The position numbers were made by a program, and so were the translations under genes. Of a stretch of DNA of 9,752 bases, positions 6,121-9,752 are shown one piece after another. The stretch's first letter is position 1. Every line of letters starts with the position of its first letter. The stretch lies in NCBI GenBank assembly GCA_034435375.1, contig DAOTXR010000070.1, forward strand, positions 1 through 9,752, read 5' to 3'. The notes under the pieces were generated by a model. It saw nothing but the letters and a program-made list of their open reading frames with translations. It was not told the origin of the DNA and did no database searches. This DNA comes from DAOTXR01 sp034435375 (GTDB lineage: Bacteria > Chloroflexota > Anaerolineae > Aggregatilineales > UBA3940).

Positions 6121-7305
6121 ATGCCCTTCGAGTTCGCCACCGCCACGCGGATCGTGTTTGGCCCCGGCGTGTTCAAGGAGATCGGAGCGCTGGCGGCAGG
6201 GATGGGCCGCCGTGCGCTGGTGATCGCCAACCGTTTAGATTCCCATCGGACGCTGATCGATGCGCTGGCCGCCCAGGGCCAACCGCTGATCGCCTGGCTG
6301 GCTGGGCAGGGCGTCAAGACCACCGTGATGGTGGTGGCCGCCGAGCCGACAGTTGACGTGGTCCGTGAGGGGACGCAGCTGGGACGAGGCTCAGGCTGCG
6401 ATGTGGTGATCGGTCTGGGCGGCGGCAGTGCCATGGACACCGCGAAAGCCGTCAGCGTGCTGCTGGCCAATCGCGGCGACCCGCTCAACTATTTGGAGGT
6501 GGTTGGCCAGGGCCATCCGATCACCGAGCGGGCAGCGCCCTGCATCGCCATTCCGACCACAGCCGGCACCGGGGCTGAGGTGACGGCCAACGCAGTGCTG
6601 GAAGCGCCTGAGCAGCGCGTCAAGGCCAGCTTACGCAGTCCGCTGATGTTGCCGCGCGTGGCGCTGGTTGACCCTCTGCTGACATTAGGCGTGCCGCCCC
6701 CGCTCACCGCCAGCACTGGCCTGGACGCGCTGACGCAGCTCATTGAGCCGTTTACGTCCATCAGAGCCAACCCCCTCACCGACGCGCTGTGCCGTGAAGG
6801 GATGCAACGGGCGGCCCGCTCGCTGCGGCGAGCCTACGAGCAGGGCGACGACGCGGCGGCCCGCGAGGACATGTCGCTGGCCAGCCTGTTCAGCGGGATG
6901 GCGCTGGCGAATGCCAAGCTGGGGGTCGTGCACGGCCTGGCCAGCGTGATCGGCGGCATGTTTCACGCTCCCCACGGCGCGATCTGCGCCAGTCTGCTGC
7001 CGCACGCCATGGCGATCAACATCCGGGCGCTCCAGGCCCGCCATCCCACCAGCGCGGCGCTGGCCCGCTACGACGAGATCGCCCGCCTCCTCACCGGCAG
7101 CCAGCAGGCCAGGGGCGCTGATGGCGTGGCGTGGGTGCAGGACTTGGTCAGTGCGCTGAGCATCCCACGGCTGGGCGCTTATGGCGTCACGGCGCAGGAC
7201 TTCCCCACCCTGATCGAGAAGGCTTCCGCCGCCAGCAGCACCAAGGGCAACCCCATTGCACTCACAGCAGAGGAAATGGAGGAGATTCTGAACCGGGCGG
7301 TGTGA
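6121..7305 (+). CDS. Iron-containing alcohol dehydrogenase (group III ADH)
   Basis: A 394-residue NAD(P)-dependent dehydrogenase related to FucO/GldA and maleylacetate reductases. The N-terminal nucleotide-binding half has FGPGVFKEIG (13-22), GLGGGSAMDTAKA (98-110) and the IPTTAGTGAEVT segment (144-155). The metal site includes Asp202 in TGLDALTQLIEPF (199-211), His271 in VVHGLA (269-274) and His285 in APHGA. Canonical members have His four residues after the Asp; here it is Gln206, which I recall as usual in one subgroup with DALTQLIEP, so the metal or activity may differ. Length is normal. It is the last gene of the operon, starting 3 bp after the LsrG-like gene, and its stop codon is in the loop of a stable hairpin. 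The substrate is unknown. Confidence 0.92.
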   Translation: MPFEFATATRIVFGPGVFKEIGALAAGMGRRALVIANRLDSHRTLIDALAAQGQPLIAWLAGQGVKTTVMVVAAEPTVDVVREGTQLGRGSGCDVVIGLGGGSAMDTAKAVSVLLANRGDPLNYLEVVGQGHPITERAAPCIAIPTTAGTGAEVTANAVLEAPEQRVKASLRSPLMLPRVALVDPLLTLGVPPPLTASTGLDALTQLIEPFTSIRANPLTDALCREGMQRAARSLRRAYEQGDDAAAREDMSLASLFSGMALANAKLGVVHGLASVIGGMFHAPHGAICASLLPHAMAINIRALQARHPTSAALARYDEIARLLTGSQQARGADGVAWVQDLVSALSIPRLGAYGVTAQDFPTLIEKASAASSTKGNPIALTAEEMEEILNRAV

Positions 7306-7314
7306 ACCGCCCGG
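7293..7314. terminator. Perfect 9-bp hairpin over the Fe-ADH stop codon
   Basis: CCGGGCGGT (7293-7301) and ACCGCCCGG (7306-7314) form a perfect GC-rich stem closed by GTGA, a GNRA-type tetraloop in RNA. The TGA stop (7303-7305) is in the loop. The Fe-ADH and the following minus-strand gene converge here with only 29 bp between them, so the hairpin can act on both transcripts. No T-run follows on either strand, so transcript stabilisation or factor-assisted termination is more likely than classic intrinsic termination. Confidence 0.55.
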
Positions 7315-7334
7315 CAGAGGCTATCAGCTCACTT

Positions 7335-7766
7335 TCAGCTCTTAGCCATCCGCTCATGATCGAAATCCGGGCTAGTTCGATCCAATCCCTGGCTCAGCTC
7401 AACGGCTTCAGCCACCGCCATCTCCAGCCCCACCGAGACCCCCAGCCAGTAATCATGGGCAGGCGGTGGGTAACCTTCGCCGCGGCGGCGGGCCTCTTCG
7501 GCCAGACGGTACAAGCGGGCCGCCGCGTCAATCGACCAGGCAGACACGTCATCGACCAATCTGGCCTTGCCCTCCCGGCTCTTGCTCAGGTCTTCGAGCA
7601 TGGCCAGCACCTCGCTGATGGCCATCTGCACGCCGAAAGCCATGCCCTGCCGGTAGCTGGCGCCCGGTGCAGTCGTCTCCTGGGATGCTTCCTCGTTGAC
7701 CCGCTCCGACAAGCTGTACAACTCGCTGGCCACAGCGACCAACCTAGCACGCAGCACCTCGCTCAT
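7335..7766 (-). CDS. Hypothetical helical protein with two related halves
   Basis: A 143-residue protein I do not recognise. It is predicted mostly alpha-helical, soluble and acidic, with no signal peptide or TM segment. It appears to be an internal duplication. The first half has LVAVASELYSLSERV (9-23) then SYRQGMAFGVQMAISEVLAM (37-56). The second half has SIDAAARLYRLAEEA (78-92) then DYWLGVSVGLEMAVAEAVEL (105-124). The order Leu-Tyr-x-Leu helix, linker, aromatic-Tyr/Trp-x-x-Gly, Gly-Val/Leu-x-Met-Ala recurs in both. The ATG is preceded by AGGTGA at 4-5 nt. It is monocistronic and converges with the Fe-ADH operon. A good-length frame, duplication and ribosome site support a real gene; function is unknown. 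Confidence 0.7.
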   Translation of the reverse strand: MSEVLRARLVAVASELYSLSERVNEEASQETTAPGASYRQGMAFGVQMAISEVLAMLEDLSKSREGKARLVDDVSAWSIDAAARLYRLAEEARRRGEGYPPPAHDYWLGVSVGLEMAVAEAVELSQGLDRTSPDFDHERMAKS

Positions 7767-7827
7767 GCTCTCACCTCACCCTGGCGATCCCACCCCACAG
7801 CGCTAAATCGTTCCTCTCTGGCCGAAT

Positions 7828-7856
7828 GGCCGCTGCACATCTTGCAGGCTTTTTTT
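7828..7856 (+). terminator. Weak hairpin plus T-run, possible terminator
   Basis: CTGCA (7833-7837) and TGCAG (7843-7847) form a short stem with a 5-nt loop, extendable by GCC/GGC with a bulge, followed by seven T residues (7850-7856). On the plus strand this has intrinsic-terminator layout. The nearest plus-strand gene ends at 7305, so it would stop read-through antisense to the hypothetical gene. The stem is short. Confidence 0.35.
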
Positions 7857-7890
7857 ATTCTAGCACATCTCGCGCCGGGCGGAACATCCC

Positions 7891-7927
7891 GACGTCAGCG
7901 CCCCACGGCGCTGCGTGACGTCAGCGC
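7891..7927. repeat. Direct repeat GACGTCAGCGC with internal hairpin
   Basis: GACGTCAGCGC occurs at 7891-7901 and 7917-7927, 26 bp apart start to start. Between and overlapping them AGCGCC (7897-7902) and GGCGCT (7907-7912) form a 6-bp hairpin with loop CCAC. The GACGTC cores are themselves palindromic. This may be a paired protein-binding site or a fragment of a larger repeat. Confidence 0.45.
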
Positions 7928-7949
7928 GGGGGCGTTTCAGGTGGGGTCT

Positions 7950-7990
7950 GCCTCACCCCCCGACCTCGCTAGCGCTCGGTCTGCCCCCTC
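7950..7990 (-). repeat. REP-like intergenic repeat, copy B, cut by the IS3 element
   Basis: This is the reverse complement of 49-88 with about 38 of 41 positions matching. In copy A the repeat continues into the CTCCAC/GTGGAG hairpin; in copy B it stops after CCCCCTC, one base before the IS3 inverted repeat at 7992. The missing half is not found on the far side of the IS. Confidence 0.7.
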
Positions 7991-7991
7991 T

Positions 7992-8016
7992 TGACCTTGC
8001 CCCGATTTAACGGACA
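7992..8016 (+). repeat. IS3 terminal inverted repeat, orfB end
   Basis: Starts TGACCTTGCCCCGATTT and ends CGGACA. It pairs with 9227-9251 with mismatches at positions 8, 12, 18 and 19. The orfB stop codon (8007-8009) lies inside it. Confidence 0.88.
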
Positions 8017-8885
8017 GTTTTCAAGGGGTAGAAATACTGCTGCTCAAACTCGGCCGGGCTGAGATAGCCAAGGGCGGAGTGGAGCCGCTGACGATTGTAC
8101 CAGACCTCAATGTACTCGAAGATCACCGGGCGGGCTTCGGCGCGCGTGGCAAACTGACAGCTTGCACATTCGGTTTTCAGGGTGCCGATGAAGCTCTCCA
8201 TCGGGGCATTGTCATAGCAGTTTCCCATGCCACTCATGCTGACCTGGATGTGATGTTCCGCCAGTAAGGTTCGAACCTGCGTGCTGGTGTACTGGCTGCC
8301 CCGGTCAGAGTGGTGCAGCAGGCCGGGGGTGGGCAGACGCCGCCCCAGCGCCATCTTGAGCGCGTCCTCGACCAACTCGGCGCGCATATGGTCAGCCATC
8401 GCCCAGCCCACAATGGGACGGGCAAACAGGTCGAGCACCAGCGCCAGGTACAGCCAGCCCTCAAAGGTATCGATGTAAGTCAGGTCGGCCAGCCACTTCT
8501 CGTTCGGCCTGCTCGCTGTGAAATCCTGCGCCAGCTGGTTCGGGGCAGCCAATGCGCCTGACTCGCGCTGCGTGGTCACCGGTCGCTTGCGCCGCGGCGA
8601 CTTACCCACCAGGCCGTTAGCCCGCATCAGTCGGGCTACTCGGTGTCTCCCGGCCGCCACGCCCTGCTGCTGCAGCCGGGCATGGATCCGTGGACTGCCG
8701 TAGGTACCCCGGCTGGCCTGATACTCCCGGCGGATCACCGGCAGCAGCCGGTCATTCGCCTGCTGTCGCACACCGGGCGACCTGCTGCGCCAGGCATAGT
8801 AGCCGCTGGCCGACACCTTCAGCACCTGGCACATCCGTCTCACCGGGTATTCTCCTGTGTGCGCCGCAATAAACGCATAGGTCAC
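8007..8885 (-). CDS. IS3-family transposase OrfB (DDE integrase core)
   Basis: A 292-residue transposase catalytic subunit. An HTH_21-like segment (about 46-100, with SRGTYGSPRIHARL) is followed by the rve integrase core: Asp134 in WLADLTYI, Asp194 in HHSDRGSQYTS and Glu230 in NAPMESFIGTLKTE. Exactly 35 residues lie between Asp194 and Glu230, the classic DD(35)E spacing. The C-terminal YNRQRLHSALGYLSPAEFE motif is present, so the catalytic protein looks intact. The annotated start is GTG at 8883-8885, with no clear ribosome site; normally this protein is made as an OrfAB fusion by -1 frameshifting. Here the -1 frame hits TGA at 8882-8884, overlapping this GTG, so fusion seems blocked by one missing base. 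Confidence 0.93.
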   Translation of the reverse strand: MTYAFIAAHTGEYPVRRMCQVLKVSASGYYAWRSRSPGVRQQANDRLLPVIRREYQASRGTYGSPRIHARLQQQGVAAGRHRVARLMRANGLVGKSPRRKRPVTTQRESGALAAPNQLAQDFTASRPNEKWLADLTYIDTFEGWLYLALVLDLFARPIVGWAMADHMRAELVEDALKMALGRRLPTPGLLHHSDRGSQYTSTQVRTLLAEHHIQVSMSGMGNCYDNAPMESFIGTLKTECASCQFATRAEARPVIFEYIEVWYNRQRLHSALGYLSPAEFEQQYFYPLKTVR

Positions 8886-8907
8886 GGCTCCAGCTTGCTG
8901 AAAATGC

Positions 8908-9189
8908 TCACGGCTTTTTTAGGATATCCCGCTCCTGTTCCGCTATCGCCAGCTGCCGCCTCAACTGCCGCACTTCTGCCTGCGCGGCAGCCAGGTCGCT
9001 GGGCTCCAGCGCCGCGCTCCCGTTTTCTTTCTGCTTCACCTGGTACCGGTCCCGCCACTTCAACAGCAGCCCGGTTGTAATCCCCAACTCCCGCTCAATC
9101 TGCGCCGCGCTCTTGCCACTTGTTCTCAGCAGCTCCAGCGCTTCCAGCTTGAACTCCTGCGTGTATGTTCGATAGTGTCTTTCCTTCAT
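8908..9189 (-). CDS. IS3-family transposase OrfA (HTH DNA-binding)
   Basis: A 93-residue OrfA with the HTH_Tnp_1 domain: YTQEFKLEALELLRTSGKSA followed by AQIERELGI and the LLKWRDRYQ recognition region. A coiled-coil stretch (about 66-90, LAAAQAEVRQLRRQLAIAEQERD) ends in ILKKP and the stop. OrfA binds the IS ends and partners OrfB. AGGAGAGG lies just before the ATG. Its 3' end contains the heptamer A AAA AAG (8914-8920), read in frame as CTA AAA AAG, the standard IS3 slippery sequence. Confidence 0.92.
   Translation of the reverse strand: MKERHYRTYTQEFKLEALELLRTSGKSAAQIERELGITTGLLLKWRDRYQVKQKENGSAALEPSDLAAAQAEVRQLRRQLAIAEQERDILKKP
8914..8920 (-). promoter_or_regulatory. A AAA AAG programmed -1 frameshift site
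   Basis: In the orfA frame the codons are CTA AAA AAG, so the heptamer is phased correctly for tandem -1 slippage. The shifted frame reads AVSIFSKLEP and then TGA (8882-8884), instead of continuing into orfB, whose frame lies one base further over. Confidence 0.75.
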
Positions 9190-9226
9190 GGTCCTCTCCT
9201 GACTTCTCAGTCTACGACATTTTTTG

Positions 9227-9251
9227 TGTCCGAGAAATCAGGGGAAGGTCA
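9227..9251 (-). repeat. IS3 terminal inverted repeat, orfA end
   Basis: Read on the minus strand it starts TGACCTTCCCCTGATTT and ends CGGACA, matching 7992-8016 at 21 of 25 positions. An open frame crosses it into the neighbouring transposase fragment from a TTG at 9224, but the native start of that protein is probably the ATG at 9260. Confidence 0.88.
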
Positions 9252-9259
9252 GGGAGCTG

Positions 9260-9752
9260 ATGGGTGTCACAGACGAAGAACTAAAGGCGCGCATGATGGC
9301 GGAAGCCAAAGCAGCGATAGATAAGCTGCTGGGGCAGAGGAAACCCGCCGAGGAAATCACGCTGAGGGAAATCGAGGGGCTGGTGCTCGAAGCGCGGCGC
9401 GCAGTTGGCGAGGGACTGACGGCCATTCTGGTGGAGCAGAGCGCGACAGCCGAGCAGGTGCCTGGGCCAGGGTGCCCGGAATGTGGGCGGGAGATGCAAT
9501 ACAAAGGGCTGAAGAGCAAGCGGGTGGTGAGCGAAACGGGCGAGGTGGAGGTGAAGCGAGCCTACTACTGCGCGGACTGCCGGGTGGGGCTTTTTCCCCC
9601 TGGATAAGCGGTGGGGGCCAAACGCAAGCGGCTACAGCGACAGTGTGTGTCAGCAAATGGTGTGGTTGAGCGGGGTCGTGAACTCCTACAGGCAGGCGGA
9701 AGAGGTCTTCGCGCGCATTGGACACCAGCAGGTGCCGCGCATGAGCGTGTGG
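9260..9752 (+). pseudogene. ISKra4-like transposase, frameshifted, runs off the window
   Basis: The first frame (9260-9607, 115 residues) resembles the N-terminus of ISKra4-type transposases: a helical ELKARMMAEAKAAIDKLL segment (7-24), a zinc-ribbon-like pair CPEC (72-75) and CADC (104-107), and RVVSETGEVEVKRAYYC (88-104) leading to LFPP, where it stops at TAA (9605-9607). From 9600 the next frame continues with LDKRWGPN, then QQMVWLSGVVNSYRQAEEVF, as expected for the same family, open to the window end. A single extra base in the TTTTTCCCCC run (9591-9600) explains the break; skipping one C restores LFPLDKRWG. GGGAG lies about 4 nt before the ATG. The IS3 end is only 8 bp upstream, so this element's own left end is lost. 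Programmed frameshifting is an alternative to mutation. Confidence 0.8.

Larger units (their letters stand above)
7767..7991. other. Repeat-rich intergenic region beside the IS element
   Basis: These 225 bp contain a possible terminator (7828-7856), a weak minus-strand -10 element TAGAAT (7857-7862) for the hypothetical gene with no good -35, an inverted/direct repeat cluster (7891-7932) and REP-like copy B (7950-7990). No coding frame is credible here. The stretch ends exactly where the IS3 element begins. Confidence 0.5.
7992..9251 (-). mobile_element. IS3-family insertion sequence, 1260 bp
   Basis: The element is bounded by 25-bp imperfect terminal inverted repeats at 7992-8016 and 9227-9251, 21 of 25 positions matching by eye, both starting TGACCTT and ending CGGACA. 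It encodes orfA and orfB on the minus strand, the standard IS3 layout, with an A6G slippery site between them. The size is normal for the family. IS3 elements usually duplicate 3-5 bp of target, but the flanks differ (TCT before, GGG after). Left flank is a truncated REP-like repeat and right flank an ISKra4-like transposase, so the junctions look rearranged. Subgroup (IS3/IS51-like) is a guess. Confidence 0.92.

Noticed and set aside
7891..7990. Possible CRISPR-like repeats
   Set aside because: Only two short direct repeats exist with a 15-bp gap, and no cas genes are present.
7131..7994. 287-codon plus-strand frame after the Fe-ADH
   Set aside because: It starts inside the Fe-ADH in another frame, runs antisense to the hypothetical gene and ends in the IS; no domain is seen.

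Overview
This is a GC-rich bacterial chromosome segment carrying a compact set of metabolic genes. Its right end is occupied by insertion sequences. The gene types (class III CoA-transferase, F420-type luciferase-like oxidoreductase, PduO-type cobalamin adenosyltransferase, Fe-ADH paired with an LsrG-like monooxygenase) and the GC-rich REP-like repeats between genes suggest a Chloroflexota (Chloroflexi)-like or similar free-living bacterium. That assignment is inference; there is no rRNA or tRNA in the window to test it.

Layout. 1-96: two hairpins and a REP-like repeat. 97-831 (-): a DevS/DosT-like GAF sensor that ends after a degenerate dimerisation/phosphoacceptor segment and has no kinase core. 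832-1154: divergent intergenic region with plausible promoters both ways. 1155-3065 (+): a CaiB/BaiF CoA-transferase followed 9 bp later by a HAD phosphatase-like gene. 3140-3940 (-): a SanA/YdcF (DUF218) membrane-anchored protein, convergent with the HAD gene. 3941-4249: divergent intergenic region with inverted repeats. 4250-7305 (+): a tight four-gene operon encoding an LLM flavin/F420 oxidoreductase, a PduO-type ATP:cob(I)alamin adenosyltransferase, an LsrG-like ABM monooxygenase and an iron-containing alcohol dehydrogenase. Its stop codon lies in the loop of a 9-bp perfect hairpin. 7335-7766 (-): an unrecognised helical protein built from two related halves. 7767-7991: repeat-rich intergenic DNA. 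7992-9251: a 1260-bp IS3-family element with 25-bp imperfect terminal inverted repeats. 9260-end (+): a frameshifted ISKra4-like transposase fragment that starts 9 bp outside the IS3 end.

How it fits together. The 4250-7305 block looks like one transcription unit for small-molecule redox chemistry: a flavin/F420 oxidoreductase, a cofactor-free monooxygenase and a dehydrogenase, with a B12-cofactor enzyme inserted. The CoA-transferase/HAD pair may be a separate acyl-CoA unit. Substrates cannot be read from sequence. I did not find a convincing new defence or CRISPR-like system. The points most worth following are the phosphoacceptor-less GAF/DHp sensor, the IS3 element whose frameshift arrangement looks broken by one base and whose ends join unrelated DNA without a target duplication, the Gln-for-His change at a metal-ligand position in the Fe-ADH, and the duplicated-domain orphan protein.
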